From positions 7,241-71,240 of the forward strand of contig DATIVK010000048.1 in NCBI GenBank assembly GCA_035465955.1: a stretch of 64,000 bases of DNA, in the 5' to 3' direction. Below, one piece after another: positions 24,023 to 33,251 of this stretch. The translations under genes and the position numbers were made by a program. Each line of letters starts with the position of its first letter. Positions within the stretch are counted from its first letter, which is position 1. The notes beneath the pieces were generated by a model that had not been told where the DNA came from, did not search any database, and saw only the letters and a program-made list of their open reading frames with translations. This stretch comes from DATIVK01 sp035465955 (GTDB lineage Bacteria; Myxococcota; Myxococcia; Myxococcales; Anaeromyxobacteraceae).

Positions 24023-25024
24023 GTGGGAGCGGCGGCGGTCGTCCAGCAGGTCACCTGGGAGGAGGCGCTACGGGCCGGCCGGGTCCTGTTCGGCACGCGT
24101 GCGGACGCGCTCCTCGCGGGCGCCGGCTGGCGGGACGAGCTGAAGCGCGCCTACAAGCGGCGCGTCCTCGAGACCCACCCCGACCGGGCCCGGACGCTCG
24201 GCAGGGCCGAGACGGAGCTCGCGCGCGAGTTCCAGGCCGTGGCCGACGCGTACCGGCTCCTCCAGGAGGTTCCCGACCTCCACCGCTGGATCCGGGCGAG
24301 GCCCGCGCCCGCTGCGCGCCGCCCGGCGCCCGCTCCCGCTCCGGGTCCTGCGCCTGCCGCGCGCCGCGACGCCGAGGCGCGCCGGGCCGAGCGGGTCCGG
24401 AAGGCGGAGGAGGCGAGGCGGACCGCCGAAGAGGTTCGCGCGCGAACCGCGGGCCGCCGCGCCGAGCAGGCGAAGCGCGAGGCGCAGGCGCAGGCTCAGG
24501 CGCGCCGCGAGGAGGAGGAGAGGCGCGCCGCCGAGACAGGCCGCGCCGAGAGGGGCTCGCGGCGAGCCGAGGCGGCGAGCGCCCGCAGGGCGGCGACCGC
24601 GCCCGACTGGCGCCACGTCGTGAAGCCCCGTCCGCTCCCCCGCCGCAGGATCCGGCTCGCGGAGTACCTGTATTACAGCGGCCGGATCTCCTGGGCGGAG
24701 ATGGTGGAGGCGCTGACCTGGCAGCGGCGCCAGCGCCCCGCGGTCGGGCGGATCGCGGTCGAGTTCGGGTTCCTCACGCCCCTCGAGGTCGCCGAGGTGA
24801 TCGAGCGCCGGTGGCGGGCCGGGGAGGCCTGCGTCCCGTTCGGCGAGTTCGCCCTGCGGATCGGGATGATCACGCCGTTCGAGCGGCTCGCGATGATCGG
24901 GCGGCAGGTGCGGCTGCAGCGCCCCATCGGCCAGTTCTTCGTGGAGCGGGGGCTCGTCGGCGAGCACGAGTTCGACGACCTCCGTCGCCAGATCGTCCGC
25001 CACAACCTCCGCCACTACGTGTGA
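24023..25024 (+). CDS. J-domain protein with MshEN-like C-terminus
   Basis: 333 residues. The N-terminal 70 residues form a DnaJ domain with helix II KRAYKRRVLE and the HPD motif (THPDRARTL), so it should stimulate a DnaK ATPase. A long Ala/Arg/Glu coiled coil (about 95-195) follows. The last 130 residues contain two units like the N-terminal domain of GspE/MshE (RLAEYLYYSGRISWAEMVEA and PFGEFALRIGMITPFERLAM), a fold known to bind c-di-GMP in MshE. GTG start with GGAGG. Not a true DnaJ: no zinc fingers and no G/F region. Confidence 0.8.
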   Translation: MGAAAVVQQVTWEEALRAGRVLFGTRADALLAGAGWRDELKRAYKRRVLETHPDRARTLGRAETELAREFQAVADAYRLLQEVPDLHRWIRARPAPAARRPAPAPAPGPAPAARRDAEARRAERVRKAEEARRTAEEVRARTAGRRAEQAKREAQAQAQARREEEERRAAETGRAERGSRRAEAASARRAATAPDWRHVVKPRPLPRRRIRLAEYLYYSGRISWAEMVEALTWQRRQRPAVGRIAVEFGFLTPLEVAEVIERRWRAGEACVPFGEFALRIGMITPFERLAMIGRQVRLQRPIGQFFVERGLVGEHEFDDLRRQIVRHNLRHYV

Positions 25025-25167
25025 CTCGCCGAGAAGCGCGCGGGACTCCTGCGCGCCCGGCAAGTGGATGGCGCCCCCGTCGGGACAGGCGAAGCGCTCG
25101 AACACACCCCAACAGGTGCGTGATCCCGCGGCAATCCGTCGCCAACTTCTCTTTAAGAGCGCAGCAT

Positions 25168-25197
25168 TTGCGCGCGAACGGGCGATTGGCCTATGAA
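25168..25197 (+). promoter_or_regulatory. Promoter of the small membrane protein gene
   Basis: TTGCGC (25168-25173) and TATGAA (25192-25197) are 18 bp apart in a locally AT-richer stretch, 20 nt upstream of the ATG at 25218. Confidence 0.45.
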
Positions 25198-25217
25198 TTC
25201 GGGGAGGGGGCTCGGCC

Positions 25218-25508
25218 ATGTACGGATACTGGATCCAGAACCCGAAGCATGGCGTCGCCCGCATCGAGCCGCGCCTCGCCATGGTCCGCCCCTTCGAGCG
25301 GTTCCTCTTCATCGCGCCGGTGATGTTCACGGCCGCCGGCTTCTTCCTCGCCGGCTCCATGCCGGTGTTCGTGCTGCTCGGCATCGGCGCGAGCTGCTTC
25401 GTGGGCGACGCCCTCATCGCCCTGCGCCACGTGCTCCGCGCCGAGGTCCGGCCGCCCGCCGAGGTGACCGAGCTCGCCGCGGTGCGGCGGCGGCAGCGGG
25501 GAGGGTAG
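25218..25508 (+). CDS. Small two-TM membrane protein
   Basis: 96 residues. A polar N-terminus (MYGYWIQNPKHGVARIEPRL) precedes two hydrophobic segments at about 27-47 and 50-70, and a basic cytosolic tail ends it. GGGGAGGGGG serves as ribosome site. No family recognised. It is monocistronic: a promoter-like sequence lies upstream, and a palindromic repeat at 25512-25536 directly follows the stop. Confidence 0.6.
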   Translation: MYGYWIQNPKHGVARIEPRLAMVRPFERFLFIAPVMFTAAGFFLAGSMPVFVLLGIGASCFVGDALIALRHVLRAEVRPPAEVTELAAVRRRQRGG

Positions 25509-25511
25509 CGG

Positions 25512-25536
25512 CCCTCTCCCCGGCGGGGGAGAGGGG
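25512..25536. repeat. CCCTCTCCCC palindromic repeat, copy A
   Basis: Ten-base arms around GGCGG-type centre form a stable hairpin. It lies between convergent genes and probably acts as a bidirectional terminator or REP-like unit. Related copies are at 37211-37250, 55902-55926 and 63727-63751. Confidence 0.7.
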
Positions 25537-25574
25537 AGCCCAGGGGGAGCGCGGGCGCGACCGGGCCGGCGGCC

Positions 25575-27278
25575 TCAGAACCGCCGGTACTCGCCCCGCG
25601 CCCTGGCGGCCGTCTCGCTGGCGAGCGCGGCCGGGAGGGCGTGGCCGGCGTCGCGGTGTGCGGCGGCGCGGGGGGCCGGGATCACCGGGTGCGGCGAGTA
25701 GGCCTCGAGCACCGCGCCGCCGGCGGGGGCGGGGCGGGCCCGCAGCGCGGCGCCGTGCGCGCGGGCCGCCCGCTCGAGCGCCTCGTCGAGCCGGAAGAAG
25801 GACATGAGCCCCTGGAGCGACTCCGCCTGCGACGCCATCTCCTCGGCGGTGGACGAGAGCTCCTCCGCCGCCGACGCGTTGCGCTGGGTGACCTGGTCCA
25901 CCTGGGACATCGCCTTGCCGATCTGCGCGACGCCGGACGACTGCTCCTGGCTGGCGGCGGCGACCTCCTGGACGAGGTCGGCGGTCCTGCGGATCGACGG
26001 CACGAGCTCTTCGAGGAGCTGGCCCGAGCGCTCCGCGACCTTCACGCTGCTGACGGCCAGCTCGCCGATCTCCCGGGCGGCGCGCTGCGCGCGCTCGGCG
26101 AGCTTGCGGACCTCCTGCGCGACGACGGCGAAGCCCCGCCCCTGGTCCCCGGCGCGGGCCGCCTCGATGGCGGCGTTCAGCGCGAGCAGGTTGGTCTGGT
26201 AGGCGATCTCCTCGATGATCGTGGTCCGCTCGGCGATGTCGCGCATGGCGCCGACCGTCTGGGCCACCGCCTGGCCGCTCTCCTCGGCCCCCTTCGCGCT
26301 GCCGGTCGCCATCTTCTCGGTCTGCAGGCTGTTCTCGGCGTTCTGCGCGACCGAGGCGCTCATCTCCTCGAGCGACGAGGTCGTCTCCTCCACGCTCGCG
26401 GCCTGCTCGCCCGTGCCCTGCGAGAGCGTCTGGGAGGTGGAGGAGACCTGCGCGGCGGCGGACGACAGGGCGTCGGCGCCGTACCGCACCTCGCCGATGA
26501 CCTGCTGCAGCTTCTCGGTCATGGCGCGCATCGCGGCCTGCAGCCGCCCGATCTCGTCCTGGCTCTCGACCTGGATGTTCTCGCGGAGGTCCCCGCCTGC
26601 GATCTTGTCGGCGAGGGCGACCACCTTCAGGACCGGCACCGTGATCGACCGGGTGACCAGCCCCGCGATGACCGCCGCGAGCACCACGGCCGCGGCGATG
26701 ATGAGGACGACCGCCGTGCGGGCGACGTCGTAGGCGCGCTCCGCCTCGTCGTGCGCGGCCGTCATCTTCTCTCCCTCGTACGTCACCATCGCGTCCCACG
26801 CGTCGTTCACGGCCGCCAGCTTCGGCACCACCTCACGGATCGCGACCTCCTGCGCCTCCTCGATCCGGCCGGCGACCAGCAGCCCCTTCGCCCGCTCGTA
26901 CGGCGCGAGGTAGCCGGCGCGCGCGTCCTTGACGCGCTGCAGCAGCTCCTTGCCGCGGGCCTGCACGACGTTCGCCTCGCGCTTCGCGACCAGGTCGACC
27001 GCGGCGCGCCGGTTCGCGTCCATCGCGTCCAGCAGCCGGCTCTGCTCCGCGGGATCCCGCGTCAGGAAGAGCTGCGCGATGAGGCCGGACTGGAGCTGCG
27101 CGCGCTCTGCGCCCTCGGCCGCCAGCTGGGCCTTGCCCCAGCGCTCGACCGCGACGACCTCGAGGCTGCCGTTGATGGAGGCCATGCGGCTCAGGCCGAT
27201 CCAGCCGACGCCGACGAGGATGAGGATCAGCGCTGCGAAGGAGATGGCGAGCCGCGTCCCGATGCCGAGTGCCTTCAT
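25575..27278 (-). CDS. Methyl-accepting chemotaxis protein, 4HB type
   Basis: 567 residues from ATG 27278, which has GGGAGG upstream. TM1 is at about 7-29, a periplasmic four-helix-bundle ligand domain follows to about 185, TM2 is at about 188-210, then a HAMP domain (VLKVVALADKIAGGDL) and the signalling hairpin (NLLALNAAIEAARAG, FAVVAQEVRKLAERA) with methylation helices EETTSSLEEMSAS and AEELSSTAEEM. The C-terminus is a Pro/Ala-rich tail without an NWETF pentapeptide. The open frame to 27479 has no ribosome site and is rejected. No other che genes are near. Confidence 0.93.
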   Translation of the reverse strand: MKALGIGTRLAISFAALILILVGVGWIGLSRMASINGSLEVVAVERWGKAQLAAEGAERAQLQSGLIAQLFLTRDPAEQSRLLDAMDANRRAAVDLVAKREANVVQARGKELLQRVKDARAGYLAPYERAKGLLVAGRIEEAQEVAIREVVPKLAAVNDAWDAMVTYEGEKMTAAHDEAERAYDVARTAVVLIIAAAVVLAAVIAGLVTRSITVPVLKVVALADKIAGGDLRENIQVESQDEIGRLQAAMRAMTEKLQQVIGEVRYGADALSSAAAQVSSTSQTLSQGTGEQAASVEETTSSLEEMSASVAQNAENSLQTEKMATGSAKGAEESGQAVAQTVGAMRDIAERTTIIEEIAYQTNLLALNAAIEAARAGDQGRGFAVVAQEVRKLAERAQRAAREIGELAVSSVKVAERSGQLLEELVPSIRRTADLVQEVAAASQEQSSGVAQIGKAMSQVDQVTQRNASAAEELSSTAEEMASQAESLQGLMSFFRLDEALERAARAHGAALRARPAPAGGAVLEAYSPHPVIPAPRAAAHRDAGHALPAALASETAARARGEYRRF

Positions 27279-27520
27279 GTTCCCTCCCGCCGAGGGGGGA
27301 GTGCACGGCAGGTGCCACCCCTTCGGGAGGGCGCAATGCCCCAGCGTGCCCGGGCTCCGGTCACCGGCCGTCCTGCGGACGGTAGGTTGGCTGTGGGTGA
27401 ATCCAGCTCGAACCGCTTGCTTCACGGTTCGTGTCGAGGGTTGGAGGCCACCCCGGAGGAGTCGCGTACCCAGTGACAATCCGCCACGCCAGCGTTCACC
27501 GCGTCACGCGGCGCGGAGGG

Positions 27521-28726
27521 TCACGGTCGCGGCGAGCGGGGGAGGACCAGCGTGAAGGTCGTGCCGAGGTCCCGGGTCGAGGTGAAGGCGACCTTGCCGC
27601 CCAGCACCTCCTCGCCGAAGTGCTTCACGATGAAGGTGCCCTGCCCGCGCCCCTCGCCCCTCTTCGTGGAGAAGTAGCGCTGGAAGATGCGGGGAGCGAC
27701 CCCCGCCGGGATGACGCCCGGGTCCCAGACCCGGAACGCGACGTCCCGCACGCCCGCCTCCACCGTCAGCCGCACCTCCGCCCCCTCGGGGCAGGCCTCG
27801 AACGCGTTGAGGAGCAGGTTGGTGATGACGCGCCGCAGTAGGTAGGGATCGGTCTCGAGGACGACGCCGTCACCGTTGCCGGAGACCACCAGCCCCTTGC
27901 CCCTCGCGACCGGGTGGTGATGGAAGAGCCCATCGAGCCCCTCCAGGACGCCGTCGAGCGGCACCCTCGCGAGGGTGGCCTCGTAGCCCGCGGGGACCGG
28001 CGCCATCAGGGCGCGCTGCAGCTGGAGCTCGCGGAGCAGGTGGTCGGCGAGGTCGCGGGCGTCCGCGGCCGCGATGGTGATCTCGGCCGGCGCGCCGTCC
28101 ATCTCCTCGCACGCGCCGACGACGCCGAGCAGGAGGTCGGAGAGGTCGTGGAAGAAGGCGCGCTGCACGGCGGCCCGCCGCCGCTCCAGCGAGACGTCGA
28201 CGAGCGAGAGGAGGGTGAAGCGCTCCGGGGGGACGTCGAGCGCCTGGGCCCGCACGCGGAACTCCGCGTCGACGGTCGCCCCGCCCCGCCGCACGGTGAA
28301 CGCGCAGTCGCGCTCCACCGGTCCCCCCTTCTCCTGCGCCGAGAGGATCGCGATGGCCGCGCCGCACGTCCGGCATGCCGGCCCCGTGCCGCAACCGCCA
28401 GGGGCCTGCTCCGCCGCGTGGACGCACGCGATCGCCTCGCCCGGACGGAGGCCGAGCACGGCGCCCGGGTCGTCGACGCCCAGCAGCGCGAGGTAGCCGG
28501 CGTTGAGCGCCACCACCTGCCGCTGCGAGTTGAGCACCGCCAGCGCGCCCGCCCACGTCCCCAGGATCGCCTCGAGGACGGGGCTCGACGCCGCCAGCGC
28601 GACCTGGCCCGCGAGCTGGCCGGCGCCCGCGCGCGCGGGCTCGAGGAACCACGTGCGCTTCGGCTCGGGGAGCGCGTCGAACTCCGGCTCCAGCCGCCGG
28701 ATCCGTTGGTCGAGACCTTCGTCCAT
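27521..28726 (-). CDS. Cytosolic PAS-domain sensor histidine kinase
   Basis: 401 residues with no TM helix, so cytosolic. The PAS-like domain (about 45-180) carries the cysteine/histidine cluster ACVHA...GGCGTGPACRTCGA, which looks like a metal or redox site. The dimerisation/phosphoacceptor region has FFHDLSDLLLGV, an H-box variant also seen in other deltaproteobacterial kinases as FHD. The ATPase domain has NLLLNAFEACP (N box) and a modified G region GEGRGQGTFIVKHFGE. No response regulator is adjacent. The start at 28726 has GGGGAGCGAG. It could sense oxygen, redox or metal; this is inference. Confidence 0.85.
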   Translation of the reverse strand: MDEGLDQRIRRLEPEFDALPEPKRTWFLEPARAGAGQLAGQVALAASSPVLEAILGTWAGALAVLNSQRQVVALNAGYLALLGVDDPGAVLGLRPGEAIACVHAAEQAPGGCGTGPACRTCGAAIAILSAQEKGGPVERDCAFTVRRGGATVDAEFRVRAQALDVPPERFTLLSLVDVSLERRRAAVQRAFFHDLSDLLLGVVGACEEMDGAPAEITIAAADARDLADHLLRELQLQRALMAPVPAGYEATLARVPLDGVLEGLDGLFHHHPVARGKGLVVSGNGDGVVLETDPYLLRRVITNLLLNAFEACPEGAEVRLTVEAGVRDVAFRVWDPGVIPAGVAPRIFQRYFSTKRGEGRGQGTFIVKHFGEEVLGGKVAFTSTRDLGTTFTLVLPRSPRP

Positions 28727-28815
28727 CTGGCTCGCTCCCCTGCGCTTCCCCCCCCCCTCGCGGGGACCACGCGCTCCCCATGTCTAGTGTGTCGCCGGGC
28801 GCGCCGCCGCGCACG

Positions 28816-30402
28816 TCATCCGTGCCCCTCGCCCGGCTCGGTGATCCAGCGGGCCGCGAGGAACAGCCCGGCCATCGCGGCGTAGCCCGCGGCCCAGCCC
28901 CACGCGGGGCCCAGCCGGATCGCGGTGTCGCCGGGCGTGTACTGGAAGGCGTGCATGAGCCCGGCCGCGGAGAGGGCCGCCGCCGCCAGCATCCAGGCGC
29001 CGGCCCGAGCGAAGCGCCGCTCGATGATGGCCACCGTCGCGGCGGCGAGGATCATCGAGGCGAAGATGAAGCCCTGCTCGAGCGCGAAGGCCCCCTCGAT
29101 CCAGGTGTCGCTCGCGGCGAACCTCGCGACGAGGTCCGGGCCGAACGGCGCCCCGCCCGGCGTCCCGACGCCGGCCGCGCGCAGGCCGTTCTTCGCCATC
29201 AGCGCCCCCCACGCGCCGAGGGCGGGCAGCAGGCCGACGACGACGGCCGGCGCGTGCTCGCGCGGCGTCGCCTGGAAGGCCTGCGCGCCGATCACCAGGC
29301 CGATCCAGAGGACGATCGCCATCCCCGCGTCGACGGGGACCGCCCAGGCGATCAGCGTCAGCGTGCCGGTGAGCGCCACCACGGTGACGAAGGCGCCGTT
29401 CAGGATCGAGTAGCCGGCGCGGGCCCCGAGCGCCTTCCAGCCGGGGTGGCCGATGTAGATGGTCGTGGGGAACGGCGAGCCGAAGAGGGCGGCCGCGAGG
29501 GTCCCGAGGCCGTTCACGAGCAGCGACGAGCGCGTCTCGTAGGGATCCCCCGCCGCCTCGGCCGACTCGATGTTCTGGAGCGAGCCGATGACGGTGAAGA
29601 GCCCCATCGGGATGATGACCGAGAGGTAGCTCGCCAGCAGGTCGCCGCGGAGCGAGGCGAGGACGGCGCCGAGCGCCGGGACGGGGAGCGCGATCCCGGT
29701 CCACTCCGGCCGCGGCCCCGCCGGCGCGATCCCGGTGAGCCACGCGAGGAGCGTGCCGAGGGCGACCGCCACGAGCCCGCCGGGCAGGCGCCCCCGGAAG
29801 CGGACGTGGCCGAAGTAGGTGAGCATCACGATGCCGAGCGTCGCGAGGCCGACGACGGGCCGCGCGAAGGTGCGGAACAGGAAGCCGAGGGAGATGAAGC
29901 CGAGGGCGATCCCGGCGAGGGTCGAGAGGAGGGCGGCGCGGGGCGTGGCCCGGCGGACGCGCTCCGCGACGAACGCGCCGGCGCTCTCGATGAGCCCCGA
30001 GCCGATGCAGGCGAGCAGGCCGGCGTGCCACGCCACGGTGGCGGGGTCCGGGCTGCCGGCGGCTTGCGCCGCCAGCTTCGCCGGGAGCATGACGAGGAAG
30101 ACGTGCGCGAAGAGCGAGACGGTGTTGATCCCGTAAGGGAGCGCGCAGACGTCCGCCCGTCCCGTGCGCGCCGCGAGCCGCTTCGCCTGCCACGCGTAGA
30201 AGAGGTTGCCGACCAGGATCGAGACGGCGGCCGCCGGGAGGATCCGCCCGTGGACGAGGGCGGCCGGGAAGCCGAGGACGCCGCGGCAGAGCGCGTCGAC
30301 GAGCAGCAGCTGGACGAGGTTGTCGATCGCGAGGCCGAAGAAGCCGTCGACGTCGCCGCGGACGAACCACGACATGGGGGTGGGCGGGCGGACGCTCTCC
30401 AT
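28816..30402 (-). CDS. NCS2-type permease (xanthine/uracil transporter-like)
   Basis: 528 residues and 12-14 hydrophobic helices. Features such as FVRGDVDGFFGLAIDNLVQL, LPYGINTVSLFAHVFLVM and FPTTIYIGHPGWKALGARAG match a subgroup of nucleobase/xanthine permease-like proteins. The substrate could be a purine or another anion and cannot be read from the sequence. ATG 30402 is preferred over 30432 because GGAGAG precedes it at the right distance. It is divergent from the AsmA-family gene. Confidence 0.75.
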   Translation of the reverse strand: MESVRPPTPMSWFVRGDVDGFFGLAIDNLVQLLLVDALCRGVLGFPAALVHGRILPAAAVSILVGNLFYAWQAKRLAARTGRADVCALPYGINTVSLFAHVFLVMLPAKLAAQAAGSPDPATVAWHAGLLACIGSGLIESAGAFVAERVRRATPRAALLSTLAGIALGFISLGFLFRTFARPVVGLATLGIVMLTYFGHVRFRGRLPGGLVAVALGTLLAWLTGIAPAGPRPEWTGIALPVPALGAVLASLRGDLLASYLSVIIPMGLFTVIGSLQNIESAEAAGDPYETRSSLLVNGLGTLAAALFGSPFPTTIYIGHPGWKALGARAGYSILNGAFVTVVALTGTLTLIAWAVPVDAGMAIVLWIGLVIGAQAFQATPREHAPAVVVGLLPALGAWGALMAKNGLRAAGVGTPGGAPFGPDLVARFAASDTWIEGAFALEQGFIFASMILAAATVAIIERRFARAGAWMLAAAALSAAGLMHAFQYTPGDTAIRLGPAWGWAAGYAAMAGLFLAARWITEPGEGHG

Positions 30403-30504
30403 GGGCGCTCTCCGGGCGGGTGGGGGCGCCATGCTAGCTCCGACGGGGTGCGAACGCCCGTTCTCCACCCGCGGGCCCCGCCCGTGGGTACACTCCCAGG
30501 CACC

Positions 30505-33138
30505 ATGACCGACACCCTCGCGAAGCCCCGCCGCTGGCCGAAGGTCCTCGCCGCCGTCGTCGTCGTCCTCGCGGTCCTCGGGGCCGCCGCGGCGTTCGCG
30601 CTCGACCGGGTCCTCACCTCCATCGCCCGCGAGCAGGCGGCCTCGCTCTCCCGGCAGTGGGAGCGGCCGGTCGAGATCGGCGCCGTGAAGACCACCTTCC
30701 TCACCGGGCTCGGCGTGCGCGTCGAGGGGGTCCGGATCGGCGCCGCCGCAGGGGAGCCGAAGCCGCTCTTCGAGCTCGACCGGGCCGAGGTGAAGGTGGC
30801 GCTCCTGCGGGCGCTCACGTCGGGCGGGAAGGACGTGCGGGTCCGCAGCGCCGAGCTCCAGGGGGTCCGCGCCAACGTCGTGAAGCTGAAGGACGGCGCC
30901 ACCAACGTGGACCGGCTCACCGAGGCGATGGCGAGGAACGCCCCCCCCGCGAAGGCGGAGCCGGAGAAGCCGAAGGAGCCGGCGGCCGGGCCGGCCGACC
31001 TCTCGGGGGTCCGCGTCGAGCACGCCGCGGTCCTCGACGGCCGGATCGCCTTCGTGGACGAGGGGGCCGGCGGTCAGGAGCTCTACGTCGGGGACATCGA
31101 CCTCGTGGTGGACGGCCTCGCCGCCGGCGCCCCGCTCGACGTGGCGCTGAGGGCGGGCGTCCTCTCCGCGAAGCAGAACGTCGAGCTGAAGGTCCACGCA
31201 CCGCCGCTCCCGGCGTCGCTCACGCCCTCGCCCGACCGGGTCACCCTGAAGGTGGAGCCGATCGACCTCACGCCGCTCGCCCCCTTCGCGCCGAAGGACG
31301 CGGGCTTCCGCGGGGGCCGCCTCTCGGCGGACCTCGACGTCGCGCTGGGCGCCGCCGTCCCGGGGGGGGCCGGCCCCACCTCGGTGCGCGGTGGCTTCGC
31401 CGCCACGGAGCTCCGCTTCGCGGGACAGGAGGGGGGCAAGGCCCTCGACGTCACGCTGGACGCCGACCTGACCGCCGACGCGAAGCAGGGGGACCTCTCG
31501 ATCGCGAAGCTCCTGCTCACGTTCGGACCGGCTGCGCTCGAGGGGAGGGGGAAGGTGACGGCGCTCCTCTCCGAGGCGCCCCGGATCGAGGGGCTGCGGA
31601 TCGTCGCGCGCAACCTCGACCTCGCCGCGCTGGCGCCCTACTACCCGCCGCTCCCGAAGCTCCTCGGCGGCACGATGGCCGGACCCATCGGCCTCTCCGC
31701 CGAGGCGGCGGGGACCGCGGACCGTGCCGCCCTGGAGCTCCGGGCCGACCTGACGCCGGTGAGGATGTCCTTCCCGAAGCAGCTCGAGAAGGCCGCCGGC
31801 GGGAAGCTGGTGCTCGTCGCGCGGCTGCGCGGCGGCGCGGCGGGGGCCCTGAGGTTCGACGCCGACGGCGACCTCGCCGGGGTCGACCTGCGCCCGGGCG
31901 GCTCGCTCGCCAAGAAGCCGGGCGACCGGCTCACCTTCGCGACGGCCGCCACCCGCTCCGTCTCGGGGAAGGCGCAGCGGCTCGAGCTGGCCTCCTTCAG
32001 CCTGGGGATCGCCGACACGAACGTGAAGGCGCACGGCTGGACGGAGCTCGCGCCGCGGTCGACCCGGTTCGACCTCGCCGTCGACGTCGACCGGGTCGAC
32101 GTGGACAAGCTGCTCCTCCCGACGAAGGCGGAGGCGCCCGCGCCGAAGGCGGCGGCGAAGGCGAAGGGGGACGCGGCCTCGACGTACGCGGGGCTCGCCG
32201 GGAAGGCCTCCCTGCGGATCGGCGAGGTGATCGCCGAGAAGCAGCGGCTCGCCGACGTGCGCGTGACCGTGGCGCTGAAGGAGGACGAGGTGACGGTGGA
32301 GGAGGGGCGGCTGGGGCTGTGGGACGGTGTCTTCAGCGTGGCCGGGACGCAGGCGCGCCTCGCGCCGCCCGACATCCCCTTCAAGCTGGTGGCGAAGGTC
32401 GAGCACGCGGAGGTCGGTGCGCTGCTCGCCGCCTTCACCGACAAGAAGGTGCTGACGGGGAAGCTCGACGCGGACGTGAGGCTGTCCGGCAGGGGCGAGG
32501 ACACCGACCACATCCTGAAGGCCCTCGACGGGACCATCGAGGGGAAGCTCCGCGACGGCGTCTTCCACGCCAAGGACCTCGTCGCCGAGGTCACCGGCCC
32601 GATCGTCGCCGCGATCCCCGCGCTCAAGGGGAAGGTGACGAAGGGAGGCACGACGAAGCTCCGCGACGTGCCGGTGTCGCTCCGGATCCAGGGCGGCAAG
32701 GCGCTGCTCGGAAAGCCGATCGAGGCGGAGGAGCGCGGCGCCACCCTGACGGCGCAGGGGACCTTCTCCTTCGACGGCGAGCTCGACATGCCGACCCGCC
32801 TGATGCTCTCGCCCGCAGCCGTCTCCGACCTGACCGGGGGGAAGGCGAAGGTCGACGCGCCGATCCCGTTCTCCTTCAAGCTCGTCGGCAAGGCCTGGAG
32901 CCCGCGCCTGGCGGGGCTCGACGTGATGCCTGCGGTGAAGACGATCGGGGCCCAGCTCGGCGCCGCCGCGCTCGGCAAGGCGCTCGGCCTCAAGGGGACG
33001 CCGCAGGAGGCGGCGAAGGAGAAGGCGGCCGAGGTGACGGGGAAGGCCCAGGAGAAGGTCCAGGAGAAGGCGCAGGACGCCGCGAAGGCCCTCGAGCAGG
33101 GGGCGGCGAAGAAGCTGAAGGGGCTGTTCGGGCGGTGA
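30505..33138 (+). CDS. AsmA-family envelope protein
   Basis: 877 residues. A cytosolic N-terminus and one TM helix (about 12-32) precede a long exported beta-rich region. N-terminal AsmA features are FLTGLGVRVEGVRIG and ATNVDRLTEAMARN; near 680-790 the AsmA_2-like C-terminal domain appears (LTGKLDADVRLSGRG, LDGTIEGKLRDGVFHAKDL). The family bridges inner and outer membranes and helps move phospholipids. Unusually, the last 60 residues are an Ala/Lys/Glu amphipathic repeat (GKAQEKVQEKAQDAAKAL). The start at 30505 precedes the membrane anchor. Divergent from the permease. Confidence 0.85.
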   Translation: MTDTLAKPRRWPKVLAAVVVVLAVLGAAAAFALDRVLTSIAREQAASLSRQWERPVEIGAVKTTFLTGLGVRVEGVRIGAAAGEPKPLFELDRAEVKVALLRALTSGGKDVRVRSAELQGVRANVVKLKDGATNVDRLTEAMARNAPPAKAEPEKPKEPAAGPADLSGVRVEHAAVLDGRIAFVDEGAGGQELYVGDIDLVVDGLAAGAPLDVALRAGVLSAKQNVELKVHAPPLPASLTPSPDRVTLKVEPIDLTPLAPFAPKDAGFRGGRLSADLDVALGAAVPGGAGPTSVRGGFAATELRFAGQEGGKALDVTLDADLTADAKQGDLSIAKLLLTFGPAALEGRGKVTALLSEAPRIEGLRIVARNLDLAALAPYYPPLPKLLGGTMAGPIGLSAEAAGTADRAALELRADLTPVRMSFPKQLEKAAGGKLVLVARLRGGAAGALRFDADGDLAGVDLRPGGSLAKKPGDRLTFATAATRSVSGKAQRLELASFSLGIADTNVKAHGWTELAPRSTRFDLAVDVDRVDVDKLLLPTKAEAPAPKAAAKAKGDAASTYAGLAGKASLRIGEVIAEKQRLADVRVTVALKEDEVTVEEGRLGLWDGVFSVAGTQARLAPPDIPFKLVAKVEHAEVGALLAAFTDKKVLTGKLDADVRLSGRGEDTDHILKALDGTIEGKLRDGVFHAKDLVAEVTGPIVAAIPALKGKVTKGGTTKLRDVPVSLRIQGGKALLGKPIEAEERGATLTAQGTFSFDGELDMPTRLMLSPAAVSDLTGGKAKVDAPIPFSFKLVGKAWSPRLAGLDVMPAVKTIGAQLGAAALGKALGLKGTPQEAAKEKAAEVTGKAQEKVQEKAQDAAKALEQGAAKKLKGLFGR

Positions 33139-33154
33139 GGCCGCGCGGCGAAGG

Positions 33155-33185
33155 GCTCCCTCACCGTGGCCCTCGATGAGGGAGC
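33155..33185. repeat. GCTCCCTC / GAGGGAGC inverted repeat
   Basis: Eight-base arms (33155-33162 and 33178-33185) separated by 15 nt, just after the AsmA-family stop. Related in sequence to the CCCTCTCCC palindromes; probably a transcription terminator. Confidence 0.5.
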
Positions 33186-33204
33186 GGGGACGTTGCCACG
33201 GGAA

Positions 33205-33229
33205 GCCGCGTCTCTCGACCGCGTGCTAG
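33205..33229. repeat. 25-bp dispersed element, copy 2
   Basis: It matches 1486-1510 at 23 of 25 bases. Here it lies in the leader of the collagen-like gene, 22 bp before its ATG, not at a gene end. Confidence 0.5.
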
Positions 33230-33251
33230 GTTGGGAGCGGGGGTCTCGGCC

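Noticed and set aside
25036..25056. GCGCGC inverted repeat after the J-domain gene as a terminator
   Set aside because: The stem is only 6 bp of alternating GC and has no T-tract; such repeats are common by chance here.
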